The notes below the pieces were generated by a model, which was not told the DNA's origin, did no database searches, and worked only from the letters and a program-made list of their open reading frames with translations. The translations under genes and the position numbers were made by a program. Positions 55,301-64,000 of a stretch of 64,000 bases of DNA are shown piece after piece. The stretch is from Pleodorina starrii (taxonomy: Eukaryota > Chlorophyta > Chlorophyceae > Chlamydomonadales > Volvocaceae): the NCBI GenBank assembly GCA_030267565.1, contig BRXU01000005.1, forward strand, positions 5,360,001 through 5,424,000, in the 5' to 3' direction. How positions within the stretch are numbered: the first letter of the stretch is position 1; every line of letters starts with the position of its first letter.

Positions 55301-57006
55301 CCTATTCTGCTGATGCGTGGTTCGCTAAACCCGCGCATACTGCTTCTCTGCGCTTTCAGTATGGTGTATGTGTGGCTGCGTTTTGATGGTGACATCCGAC
55401 AGATTGTCGTGCCTAACGATGACGCCCTCCGTCGGGACATACTGAAAACGTTCCATGAAGGGCCCTTGGCAGGTCACCCTGGCCGCACGCGCATGATGGA
55501 GCAGCTCCGTCGGACGTTCTGGTGGCCGCGGTTGGCCAAGGACGTGGAGAACTTCGTTCTCAGCTGCCGCGAGTGCCAGCACAACAAGTCTGGTGGTAGG
55601 GCCCTGGGCTTACTGAGTCCTTTGCCTGTTCCCCATAGGCCGTGGGAGAGCGTTTCCATGGACTTTGTTGTTTCACTGCCCAAAACTGAGGGGGGATACG
55701 ACGCGGTCTTTGTCATGGTTGATCGCTTGACTAAGATGGTGCACCTGGCCCCGACGTCGTCTTCCTGCACTGCGGAGCGCGCTGCACGGCTGTTTTTCGA
55801 CAACGTCGTGCGTTTGCATGGCGTCCCTGTTAACGTGGTAACTGACCGCGGACCGCAATTCGCGAGTAAGTTTTGGGACGCGTTGGGGGTTGCGCTGAAG
55901 ATGCGCGTCGATCTGTCGACGGCGTATCACCCTCAAACCGACGGGCAAACTGAGCGTGTGAATCGCGTTCTGGGCGAGATGTTGCGTAACTATGCTGGTC
56001 GCAACCCTTCTGAGTGGGACACGTATCTGTCTGCCGCTGAGTTCGCTATGAATAACGCCGTGAATCGTTCCACGGGAAAAAGCCCTTTCTTCCTAAATTA
56101 CGGCTGGCAACCCGCGCTTCCTGTTTGGCGTGAGTTGGACATTCCGGTACCGGCGGCTTAGCACTTTGCTAAATCCTTTGTGTCTCGTCTGCCTGACGCC
56201 AAAGCCTGTATTGATGCTGCTCAACAGAAGGCTGCAGTGTACTACAACCGAGGCAAGCGGGACGTGACCTTCCTTCCTGAGCAGCTGGTGATGCTGAACG
56301 CGAAGAACTTGCGCCTGCAGTCTGGGGGTCCACGTAAGTTGCTTCCGCGCTGGGTTGGTCCGTACCCTGTCGTACGCATGGTGGGGACCAGGGTGGCTAT
56401 CTTATTTTGCTGAGTATCTACGGCCGGAGATACTCCTGGCTCAATAGTGCTGAAAGTATCTGTCAGGATCTGTCTAGGAGGGGATTTTCCCGGCAAAACA
56501 CGGCCCCGGGAGATATCATGCCCACCTGTGAGGCCGGGTTATCTAAACCTTCAGCTTTTTGCACGGCAAAAGTATCTTAAGATTTTCGAAATTTCCCCCC
56601 GAATATATATTCATATCTTAAGATAGCCACCCTGGTGGGGACTGCTGCGGTTACACTGAAGTTACCTAAGGAGATGCGCATTCACCCTACTTTTCACGTG
56701 TCGCTAGTTCGGCCGTACCGTGGGGACCCTCCTGAGCCGGCGACTGAGTCGGGTCCTGAGGTTGAGGACGGGGGTGACAGGCTTTACTCTGTCGAGCGTA
56801 TCCTTGATTACCGCATCCGCCGCGTGCGCTCTGGCAAGAGTTTCCGCAACGTGCATGAGTACCTTGTCAAGTGGGCTGGGTACACTTCTGAGCACAACAG
56901 CTGGGAACCTGCACGCAACTTCACCCCTGACATGGCTGCCGATCTGGAGGCTGCGCGGCTGCGCGCGCGAGGTGCAGCGAGGACGCTGCGTCCTGAGGGG
57001 GGATAG
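52395..57006 (+). pseudogene. pol: Retrotransposon Pol polyprotein, disrupted (PR-RT-RH-IN-chromodomain)
   Basis: Follows gag in the same frame after one UAG, with no ATG nearby. Protease active site DSGA at 53031-53042. Reverse transcriptase with [19 protein letters not shown] before the break and catalytic YLDD at 54115-54126. RNase H with SDASLDGSGAVL. Integrase with an H-H-C-C zinc site (FHEGPLAGH ... SCREC) and D-D-E catalytic residues (MDFVV, TDRGPQF, TERVNRVLGE). C-terminal chromodomain at ~56782-56930 (YSVERILDYR, YLVKWAGY, NSWEPARNF). Lesions: frameshift near 53866-53884 inside RT; frameshift near 55358-55386 before integrase; in-frame TAG at 56159-56161; MITE with 8-bp duplication at 56389-56642. 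Not functional as it stands. Confidence 0.95.
56389..56634. mobile_element. hAT-like MITE, copy 2 (246 bp), inserted in pol
   Basis: Inverted termini CAGGGTGGCTATCTTA and TAAGATAGCCACCCTG with a perfect 8-bp duplication GTGGGGAC (56381-56388 and 56635-56642). It is in opposite orientation to the copy at 47960-48192, sharing several interior blocks. It splits the segment between integrase and chromodomain, so it arrived after the retrotransposon. Confidence 0.93.
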
Positions 57007-57007
57007 T

Positions 57008-57476
57008 TGTTGTGTCACGTATTCTGATACGCTGCGCTGTTAATAACTGTCTGTGTTCGAATAAGTAACTGTCTTAACTAACTGCTAATAACTGTCGGCA
57101 GGTCTGTGTGATGCATCTGTGCATGCGAATAATAATCTGAATATGCATAATATCTGTATGCATATATCTGTAAAGGTTATGCTATCTGGGCGTATCCTTG
57201 GGGCCGACGTATTCGGTCGAGGCATCTGGTCTCTGGTAGTGCTGAGCCGTATCGGGAGTCTGTCCGATACTCATTCTGGGCTGCACTTCACTTCTCGGTC
57301 TGAGTCCGGTTGAGAGTATACTCTCCTATGGAGATTCTACAACGGATGTACTACAAGCGTGATCTGCACACGCTCCACGAGCTTCGTGGATACTTAAGGC
57401 TAATCATATCTCTCAATCGGCGGTTTTCACTGCCACCACAGCAGTGGACTTACTTAGCTATTTTCATTACACAACA
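57008..57476 (+). repeat. 3' LTR (469 bp)
   Basis: Starts TGTTGTGTCACG and ends ATTACACAACA. It lacks seven bases present in the 5' LTR and is directly preceded by the GAGGGGGGATAG purine tract and pol stop codon. Confidence 0.96.
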
Positions 57477-57481
57477 ATGGG

Positions 57482-58690
57482 TGTCGTGGGCGCGGTAGCG
57501 GCAATGGTGGTCGGGGCTTCCAGCAAAATCGGGCCGCCGCATCTCTCGCCGCCTTTGCCGCCGAACGAGTTTTCCCAAGGGACGAGGCGGGCGCCGTACG
57601 GCTACTCGGACGGATTGCCGGCGCCCTGCCCCCCTCTATCTCCTCTTGGCCTTCCTCCCTACTTTCCAAGGCTTCCACGCAATGCCCATGCATTCCCCGC
57701 ACCCATGGACCTGTCGCAGCTGCTGCTGATGCTATTTCGCTGGTCGCTGTCACAGCTGCTGCTTCCGGGCATTCAGCTGTTCGTGCTAGGCCGGCCGGCC
57801 CCTCCCACACATTCCTTGCCTCCAACAACCGTGCTGCGGCTCGCTCGTAAGCATCCTGCACATCCCGCTCCAGAACATGTTGGCTCTACTGGGCTGTCCC
57901 GGCAACCATTAAGCAGACTGCAGTCCGCTTCCGGGCCTGTGCACAGCCCGCTCTAGCACATATTGACTCTGCTGGGCTTGCCGCGCGTTCTCACTCCGCA
58001 ACGAGCTCGCCCAGGTGGGACAGCCCTGCCCCAGAGGCCATTCCCACCCAGGCTGCGATCTATTGATAGACGCGACACCACGGCAGCGAACGGAGGTCAA
58101 CTTGATGGCGGTGACAACCATGTAAAGCGTTCGGCAAGCCGCCATCACTATGACGCCGCCCTCAGTGTGTGCCTATAATCGCTTATACCGGCGACGTTCT
58201 TCTTCCTTCCTGAAGTTGGGGTTTTCCTGCGACTTGCAGCTCCCTGGCACCCACACACCTGTCGCAGCCGCTGCTGATGCTGTTGCGCCGGTCACTATCA
58301 GAGCTGCTTCTTCCGGGCGTTCATCTGTTTGTGCAAGGCCGGCCGGCCCCACAAGCCATTCATGCTCAGGCCGCGACCCATTGATAGACACGCCACCACT
58401 CTCCTGAAGAAGCGCGATGTGCCCCAGGTGTGCACCGATGGCGCTCCTAGCCGGCTGGGCAGCTGATGGCCGTCCACCAGGTGCGTTCATGCGGGTTGCC
58501 CCCCAAAACACGTCTCTAGGCTGTGACAGCGAAAGGAGCACCCCTATATATGCTGACTGTGGCAACCACGTATAGTGTTTGGCAAACCGCCATCGCCCTC
58601 TGCCATTCTCGCGTCAGCACCTGTATGTATGCTCCGGTTTCGGCCTCCTACGGCCTGCCCCTCGCGCATGCGTAACCGGCGCTTGACATA
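57482..58690. repeat. Degenerate dispersed repeat region with two related ~95-bp modules
   Basis: A module with CTGTCGCAGC(T/C)GCTGCTGATGCT and GGCCGGCCGGCCCC occurs at ~57712-57805 and ~58260-58355. A second motif set (GCTCGCTCGTAAGCATC, CAGCCCGCTC(T/C)AGCACAT, CTCTGCTGGGCT) is shared with 62285-62540. On the minus strand both modules give similar peptides (GPAGLA, EIASAAAATG), so they may descend from a coding sequence, but the frames are broken and no family is recognised. Confidence 0.6.
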
Positions 58691-59101
58691 CAAGCGTCAT
58701 TCATATTGGATTTGTTCTTCTGATGATCGCGGCGGGGGTCCAGAGCTATCCGCGTAATGCACCAACCGTTTGCGTAACCGTCATAGCTCGCCATCTGGTC
58801 TATAAGGCGTATTGCCTTCCCTCATTATTGTTTGTTGATGATACTCATTCGCGCTACATTGGCATTGTCCGCTTTCGGCTTTGCATTGGCCCCTTCCCGG
58901 TTGAGGCCTTCTCCTTCCTGCTGTTCGTGCTCCCGTGCTGTTGCCTCGCACAAATGGATTCCATTGGTTTTGCCATTCTCGCAGGTATCAACGCGCGAAG
59001 TTTGCGTCCTCCGGGCGCTTGGTTCTCCTTCCTGCGCATTACGAATGCGTCACCGCGTTTCCTATTGTGACCGTTCTGGCACACGATGCGCGACTTCAAT
59101 T
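58691..59101 (+). repeat. ~411-bp tandem unit, copy 1
   Basis: Begins CAAGCGTCATTCATATTGGA and runs to CGCGACTTCAATT, where the next unit starts. Similar throughout to 59102-59515, with scattered substitutions and small indels (my rough impression is 80-85% identity). Confidence 0.85.
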
Positions 59102-59515
59102 CAAGCGCCATTCATATTGAATTTGTTCTTCTGATGATGCGCGGCGGGGGTCCAGAGCTCTCCACGTAATGCGTCAACCGTTCACATAACCGTCACAGCT
59201 CGCCATATGGTCTTTAAGTCGTGTTGCCATCCCTCGCTATCGTTTGTTGATACTCCTCCGCGCTGCCTTTTTCATTGTCCGCTTTCTGCTTCGCATTGTC
59301 CGCTTCCCGGTTTCGGCCTTCTCCTTCCCGCTGTTCGCGCTCCCGTTTTTTGCATCGTACATATGGATTCCATTGTTTATACCCTTCTTGCATTTATTTT
59401 TACGCAACGTTTGCGTCCTCCAGGCGCTTGGTTCTCCTTCCTGCGCATTACGCATGCGTCACCGCGTTTCCTATTTTTGTCCGTTCGGGCAAACGATGGG
59501 CGACTTCAATTCAAA
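59102..59515 (+). repeat. ~411-bp tandem unit, copy 2
   Basis: Begins CAAGCGCCATTCATATTGAA directly after copy 1. Shared landmarks are GGCGGGGGTCCAGAGCT, GGCGCTTGGTTCTCCTTCC and GCGTCACCGCGTTTCCTA. Two adjacent units suggest a satellite or the inside of a larger element. Confidence 0.85.
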
Positions 59516-59700
59516 AGCGTGTCGCCTTTCACATGCGCTTGTACGGGCCCTCGCAGGCACACAGCGCAGTGTGTCCTGCACTGGCGTCCTCAATGCGCAT
59601 TCCCTTGTATGACTCCGTGTCGTCTCGCTGATCCTCGCTTCCGACTCCCACACTGCCGCCTTTGACATTCTCTGCATGTTATCATGCTCTCAGCGTGCTT
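59498..59700 (+). repeat. ~200-bp dispersed repeat, also at 60897-61110
   Basis: Both places share GTACGGGCCCTCGCAGGCAC, ACAGCGCAGTG, TATGACTCCGT and GATCCTCGCTTCCGA in the same order and orientation. No coding function recognised. Confidence 0.8.
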
Positions 59701-59910
59701 CGATGCCGCTGACGATGCGACGGTACTGCCCCGTTACCGCCCACATGTGTACTGCGGGCCCACATATTGAGCCCACAACTCCTCTGGTGCTTAACCCTTC
59801 ATTGGTCTGAGGACCAATTCGGGATACGGTAACCAACGACCATCAATCCATCATAACGCGACCACGTATGAGATTGAACATCTGAGCATAATGCACAGAC
59901 AGAAGTGGAG

Positions 59911-60279
59911 CAAGAAGGGCCTGCGGCGATCCCGGAATTTGGTTGCACCGTAGAGTTGTGGAAAGCGTGTGTTGATGGCAAGACGGAGGACAGCTAATGT
60001 GCCGCAGCCAGCGGTACGCAGCAGTAACAGGTCGGCTTGGGCATGGCTTGGAAGTGTGGACCTGTGTGGATTGCAGGTTGCCAGGTTCCGTCTCGCATGG
60101 GGTCGAGCATTGAGATACGAAGAACCTGTATCCCACGCTATTTTGAAAACGATCATCTCATCGTCATACTACAGGTACAGCTAATGCAGCACCTTCGGTG
60201 CACGTGGTCAACAAACTGGCTGGACCTCTCACGAGAACCTGTAATTGCCTTGGTTGGAACTTGTCTGGACGTTAATGGA
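59911..60279. repeat. ~370-bp dispersed repeat, copy 2 (see 50107-50435)
   Basis: Same orientation as copy 1 with several insertions (for example around 60035-60075). The two copies now flank the retrotransposon and part of the following repeat region. Confidence 0.8.
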
Positions 60280-60329
60280 TAATATTGCGGCTTACATGGG
60301 TGCGCGTGCCCAGGCACGCAGGATGCCAT

Positions 60330-60400
60330 GTGTGTGTTTGTTACATGGTTAGGGGTTCGTGTCCCTCTCATGAACAAAAACCCAGGCAGGATGACATGTG
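60330..60400 (+). other. Box-B-containing tRNA-like fragment
   Basis: GGGGTTCGTGTCCC fits a pol III box B and is followed by ATGAACAAAAACCCAGG; a comparable tail (ACGAAAAACCCAGTTC) follows the box B at 61745. This suggests a shared tRNA-derived SINE family. No full cloverleaf seen. Confidence 0.35.
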
Positions 60401-60591
60401 GATCTCATGTGGCCATCCTGACATGTAGGGGGCACGCAGGGCAGTAGCAAAGCACGAAGGTCATGCCTCACCCCACCCCACCCTGTGGGCCCCAAAGGCC
60501 TTCACGTTACACATACACGTCTTTTTGCCCACGTCGTGCTCAATGGTGAACCACACCCACGCGACCTCATGCTTCACGAAGCCCGGTCAAG

Positions 60592-60880
60592 GATGGGGGA
60601 ACACCGCGGAATCTACTCTGGAAGACGGGATCTGCGTGCTGTCACTCCAGCGATCACTGCCTGAGTGCCGCTCATGATCCAAGTACGGCAGGATCCCTAA
60701 TCCCGGCTACGATAGAAGGGCCCGGTCAGGCCTGCCCAACAAGCTCGAGTCACCTTTACCAGTCTGCAGTACGATTGCAGTTTCTCAGGCCGCACGACAC
60801 ACTAGCTAGGTTTCTGGCACATCAGGTAGAGCTCCGCACCCCCGATGTGCCAGAAACGTAGTGTGTCGTGACATAACCGT
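60592..60880 (+). repeat. Diverged partial copy of the 61383/61868 repeat with a terminal hairpin
   Basis: 60592-60770 matches 61470-61670 with small changes (for example ACTCTGG for ACTCCGG). It is followed by an inverted pair: ACACACTAGCTAGGTTTCTG and GGCACATC near 60798-60828 against GATGTGCCAGAAACG and TAGTGTGTCGTGAC near 60845-60872. Confidence 0.75.
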
Positions 60881-61139
60881 CGGGCAGACGCTGGCTGGGC
60901 GACTTCCATTTAAGTCGCCCATGTTGACTGGGCGACTTGAATGGAAGCATGTCCAGTTTGACATGCGCCTGTACGGGCCCTCGCAGGCACACAGCGCAGT
61001 GCACCCTGCACAAGGCACTTTCCCTCGTATGACTCCGTTTCGTCTCGCCGATCCTCGCTTCCGATTCACATACTTCCGCCGTTGCCATACTTTGAGTTTT
61101 ACCCTGTTACGGTATCAGCGTGCAACGGGCGCCGTAGCC

Positions 61140-61330
61140 CACGTTGTGCTCAACGGTGAACCACACCCAATCGACCCCATGCTTCACGAAGCCCGACAGG
61201 GGCAACCACAGCGGGGACAAATTGGTACAGGGTCCACAAGCCCAAAGCCCCAAACCCCCCACCGTGGCCCCCGGCGGGGGCGGCGGCCATGGCACTGCGG
61301 CACCGCGTGCACAACCCAGTTCCGTGGGGC
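61140..61330 (+). repeat. Dispersed repeat, also at 62600-62745
   Basis: The two stretches share CCCATGCTTC(A/G)CGAAGC, GACAGGGGCAACCACAGCGG and CACCGCGTGCACAACCCAGT in order. A short fragment of the last block is also at ~50434-50462. Function unknown. Confidence 0.75.
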
Positions 61331-61382
61331 TGACGGTCCGCACGGCTGTTTCACAGCTCCGCCGTAGACGTGGCGAAGAGGA

Positions 61383-61697
61383 CTGTCACGACACACAGCG
61401 TAATTGACACAGCGTGTCGAAAGCCTGGATTGTACGGTCTACACCAGGAAACCCCTCCTCGGTCAAGGAGGGGGGAATGCCGCGGAATCTACTCCGGAAG
61501 ACGGGATCTGAGTGCCGTCACTCCGGCGATCACTGCCTGAGCGGGAGCTGAGTGCCGCTCATGATCCAAGTACGGCAGGATCCCTAAGCCCGGCTATGAT
61601 AGAAAGGCCCGGTCAGGCCTGCCCAACAAGCTCGAGTCACCTTTACCAGTCTGCAGTACGATTGCAGATGTCCTTGGCCGCTAGATTCAGTCATATA
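61383..61697 (+). repeat. 315-bp direct repeat, copy 1
   Basis: Identical base for base, as far as I compared, to 61868-62182 (offset 485). It begins CTGTCACGACACACAGCG. It contains a short open frame that is equally duplicated and not judged a gene. Confidence 0.92.
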
Positions 61698-61838
61698 TGG
61701 GGGGAGTTGCGGGAACCCCGTCTAGCGGTACGCGGCGTGGGTTCGAATCACACGGCCGGCCACTGGTGAGGTGTTCCCCACGAAAAACCCAGTTCGGGGT
61801 TTCTGGTGTGGGGGGGTTGGGCGCGGAGCACTACCCGA
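61698..61838 (+). mobile_element. Putative tRNA-derived SINE insert
   Basis: This ~140-bp stretch distinguishes the first repeat unit from the second. It contains a box B (GTGGGTTCGAATCACAC) ~25 bases after a TAGCGGTACGCGG segment and ends in a GGTGTTCCCCAC / GTGTGGGGG-type arm. Possibly a SINE inserted in one unit; target duplications are not clear. Confidence 0.4.
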
Positions 61839-61853
61839 TGTGCCAGAGACGCA

Positions 61854-61881
61854 GTGTGTCGTGACAGCTGTCACGACACAC
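61854..61881. repeat. Perfect 28-bp palindrome at the junction of two repeat units
   Basis: GTGTGTCGTGACAG is followed at once by CTGTCACGACACAC. It is the right end of one unit abutting the left end of the next, so the units have 14-bp terminal inverted repeats. Confidence 0.92.
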
Positions 61882-62210
61882 AGCGTAATTGACACAGCGT
61901 GTCGAAAGCCTGGATTGTACGGTCTACACCAGGAAACCCCTCCTCGGTCAAGGAGGGGGGAATGCCGCGGAATCTACTCCGGAAGACGGGATCTGAGTGC
62001 CGTCACTCCGGCGATCACTGCCTGAGCGGGAGCTGAGTGCCGCTCATGATCCAAGTACGGCAGGATCCCTAAGCCCGGCTATGATAGAAAGGCCCGGTCA
62101 GGCCTGCCCAACAAGCTCGAGTCACCTTTACCAGTCTGCAGTACGATTGCAGATGTCCTTGGCCGCTAGATTCAGTCATATAGTGCCAGAGATGCAGTGT
62201 GTCGTGACAG
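61868..62210 (+). mobile_element. Small TIR element (343 bp) ending CTGTCACGACACAC / GTGTGTCGTGACAG
   Basis: Contains the second copy of the 315-bp repeat (61868-62182) plus a GTGCCAGAGATGCAGT tail. Both ends are perfect 14-bp inverted repeats. The tandem pair 61384-62209 is flanked by GGAC on each side, a possible 4-bp target duplication. No coding capacity, so a MITE-like element. Confidence 0.65.
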
Positions 62211-62835
62211 GACGAACTGCACGCCCAAGGTGTTGTCTTCGTTGCGAACCCTACCCTAGCCTACCGTTGTCTAGTCAGCGCAACCGGGCTGCGGCTCACT
62301 CGTGAGCATCATGTGCAGCCCGCTCCAGCACATCCTGGCTCTGTTCGGCCTGCACTTCGCTCGCATGTCTTGCCCCCAACAACTGGGCTGCGGCCCGCTC
62401 CCGGGCACTGTGCACAGCCTGCTCGAGACCACTTTGGCTCTGCTGGGCTAGACGCGTGTTACTACCCCTCAACGTATTAGCCCAGGTTGGGCCGCTCTGC
62501 CCCAGGAGCCATTCCAGCTCAGGCCGCTACCCGTTGATGGTTGCTGCAACACTGTCTTGTATGTACTAACACGAGGTGCCCCAGGGACGCACTGACAGGT
62601 CGGGGGCACGCAGGGCATCCCATGCTTCGCGAAGCTCGACAGGGGCAACCACAGCGGGGACAAACTGGCACAGGGACCACAAGCGGCCCCCGGCGGGGAC
62701 GGCGGCCATGGCACTGCTGGGGCACCGCGTGCACAACCCAGTTCCGCGCTTGGTAGATCGCTTTACCTGTTCATCAACAGCTTGTATTGGCACCCTCGCG
62801 TGTGAACATCCGGTTCACGCACCGTTTCCTGCGTC
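62211..62835. repeat. Mosaic of dispersed repeat fragments
   Basis: 62285-62540 repeats motifs seen at 57835-58070 (GCTGCGGCTCGCTC-like, CAGCCCGCTCCAGCACAT, TTGGCTCTGCTGGGCT, CCAGGTTGGGCC). 62600-62745 repeats 61190-61320. No gene recognised. Confidence 0.6.
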
Positions 62836-62886
62836 GTTTTTGGGCGGGGCCCCAGCGCGAAGCGCCCAGGGGGGCCCCGCCCTGTA
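62836..62886. repeat. 51-bp GC-rich hairpin element, copy 2
   Basis: Exact reverse complement of 36440-36490 over 51 bases, including the T-run at one end and CCTGTA at the other. Conservation without any drift over a non-coding hairpin suggests recent mobility or constraint. Confidence 0.9.
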
Positions 62887-63299
62887 GCCGTAGCGCCTCT
62901 AGCGTAGCTAGAGAAGCGGAGGACTTACCCGACTGGAATGTCCGTCCGTAGTAGTACGTGCGATGTAATGCCTTTTTTGTGGCTTTTCGCTTTTCGTTTC
63001 GGCATTTCTCATACCGTATTGCATTCTATATTGCAAGATATGCATCCGTACGTATGTCCATGCATGTTAAAATTTGTGCTAGTTTTCGCTGATCGCGGCC
63101 GAAGTCGCATGAGCGCCTCCGCGCCTGGAAATCATCGCAATCGCTGTCAACATTTTAATGATGGAATTGTGACATGGCGGCGCGATGTGAATCGTATTGC
63201 TATCGTGAAGTAGAATTGCTCGGCTCCGAAACCTCGACGCGTAAAGTGCGTAAATTTAGTTTGCATCGCGGAATGTAGTGTTCGCATATAGATATATCA
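62887..63299. other. Unassigned sequence
   Basis: No gene, repeat or structural element is recognised here apart from a short imperfect hairpin just after 62890 (CTCTAGCGTAGCTAGAG). Confidence 0.5.
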
Positions 63300-64000
63300 C
63301 CCTCGTAGTGTAGCGGAGCGCTGCATAGCGTTGCGTAGCGGATCGTAACGAAGCTTAGCGGAACGTATCGCGAAGCATAGCGTCGCGTCGTGTCGGCGAT
63401 TAAAGTCGTGCGCGCCTGCGCAGCGCTCCGATACGTTCTGCTGCGCTTTGCTGCACTGTCGCTCGCTCGCTCGCTCGTTCGCTCGCTCGCTCAGTTTCAT
63501 CGCTTTAACGCTAATCGGCAATTAAAGTCGCACGCGCTCCGCTGCGCTCGGTTACAGCACAGCGTGCACGATCGCATTTTCGGAGTGTATGTAGCGGACC
63601 GTAGCGTTTCGTAGCGTAACGTAGTAAACCGCTGCGCTTGGCTCAAAGTTAGTCGCCGCTGGTCGCGGCTCGTCGCGGCTCGCGTCGTCGCCGCTCGTTA
63701 TTCGTTGCCGCTCGCCGCCGCGTAGCGTAGCGTAGCGCCCATCACATCACGTCGTGTCGTGTCACGTCGTGTCGTGTCACGTCGTGTCGCGTACCGTCGC
63801 GTCGCATCGTGTAGTGCAGCGCAGCATGCACGATCGCATTGCAATGCTACACAACGCAACACGACGTCGTGTCGTCGCATCATGTAGCCTAGCGTAGCGT
63901 AGCGTAGCGTAGCGGATCGTAATGGAGCGTAGCGGAGCGTAGCGTAGAGCATCGCGGGGCATAGCATAGCATCACGTCGCGTCACGTAACATGGTGTAGC
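63300..64000. repeat. TAGCG/CGTCG-type short-unit satellite to the right edge
   Basis: Degenerate 5-bp units (GTAGC, GTCGC, TCGCT) repeat irregularly with sub-blocks such as GTAGCGTAGCGTAGC at ~63892-63912 and CGTCGTGTCGTGTCACGTCG at ~63748-63790. Because the motif is partly self-complementary it gives long spurious frames on both strands. It continues past the window edge. Confidence 0.85.

Larger units (their letters stand above)
50564..57476 (+). mobile_element. Ty3/Gypsy chromovirus LTR retrotransposon (6,913 bp), defective
   Basis: Complete structure: 5' LTR 50564-51039, leader with candidate primer-binding site at 51041, gag, pol in order protease, reverse transcriptase, RNase H, integrase, chromodomain, then a purine tract at 56994-57003 and 3' LTR 57008-57476. 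LTRs begin TGTTGTGT and end ACACAACA. A 5-bp target duplication ATGGG flanks it (50559-50563 and 57477-57481). The two LTRs differ by a 7-bp deletion and about two substitutions, so the insertion is fairly recent. Pol carries two frameshifts, a nonsense codon and a MITE insertion. Confidence 0.97.

Noticed and set aside
56240..56650. Possible second gene after the integrase stop at 56159
   Set aside because: The frame after the TAG continues the integrase C-terminal region and is then cut by the MITE; it is part of the broken pol.
61512..62190. Two identical short frames at 61512 and 61997
   Set aside because: They are simply the duplicated 315-bp repeat; no start context or domain.
63300..64000. 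Overlapping frames coding RYATLRYAPLR-type peptides
   Set aside because: Translation of the 5-bp satellite, not a protein.

Overview
The window looks like nuclear DNA of a volvocine or related chlamydomonadalean green alga. The evidence is GC-rich coding sequence, genes split into many short exons with GT-AG introns, GC-rich alanine/glycine/glutamine homopolymer tracts in proteins, TGTAA motifs of the kind used as polyadenylation signals in Chlamydomonas, and interstitial TTTTAGGG repeats (the Chlamydomonas-type telomere unit). No species is named because nothing in the sequence fixes one.

Four host genes occupy about 1-49.5 kb. (1) The N-terminal part of an ATG11-like selective-autophagy scaffold lies on the minus strand and runs off the left edge. 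(2) Head-to-head with it, 496 bases away, is a 24-exon plus-strand gene (2649-19222) for a ~2,367-residue single-pass membrane protein: signal peptide, kelch-type ectodomain, CUB-like domain, transmembrane helix, cytosolic RING-H2 finger and long Ala/Gly/Gln-rich tail. It is the most unusual gene here, a candidate cell-surface receptor with E3 ubiquitin ligase activity built in. (3) A 13-exon plus-strand gene (22982-29405) encodes a C2-domain class-3 lipase of ~537 residues with an intact Ser-Asp-His triad. (4) Tail-to-tail with it, a 21-exon minus-strand gene (49501 down to 31718) encodes a ~1,662-residue receptor-like kinase with signal peptide, beta-strand-repeat and Pro-rich ectodomain, one transmembrane helix and a TKL-like non-RD kinase domain. 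I built the exon models by eye from splice sites and reading phase; phases agree at nearly every junction and exceptions are stated.

From about 50 kb to the right edge the window is repeat-dominated. A 6.9-kb Ty3/Gypsy chromovirus (50564-57476; LTRs 476 and 469 bp; 5-bp target duplication) carries gag, an in-frame UAG, then a pol broken by two frameshifts, one nonsense codon and a hAT-like MITE. A second copy of the same MITE family sits in the first intron of the kinase gene; both copies have perfect 8-bp target duplications. Beyond the retroelement lie ~411-bp tandem units, 315-bp identical direct repeats with TIR-like ends, tRNA-like box-B elements, several dispersed repeat fragments, and a TAGCG-type satellite at the edge.

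Other structured non-coding items are a 143-nt near-perfect foldback (30302-30444), two adjacent perfect palindromes (31093-31139), a 1.5-kb foldback-type transposon inside a kinase intron (39375-40919) with a smaller relative in opposite orientation, and a 51-bp GC-rich hairpin sequence present twice, identical and inverted (36440 and 62836). No CRISPR array, rRNA gene or convincing intact tRNA gene was seen.
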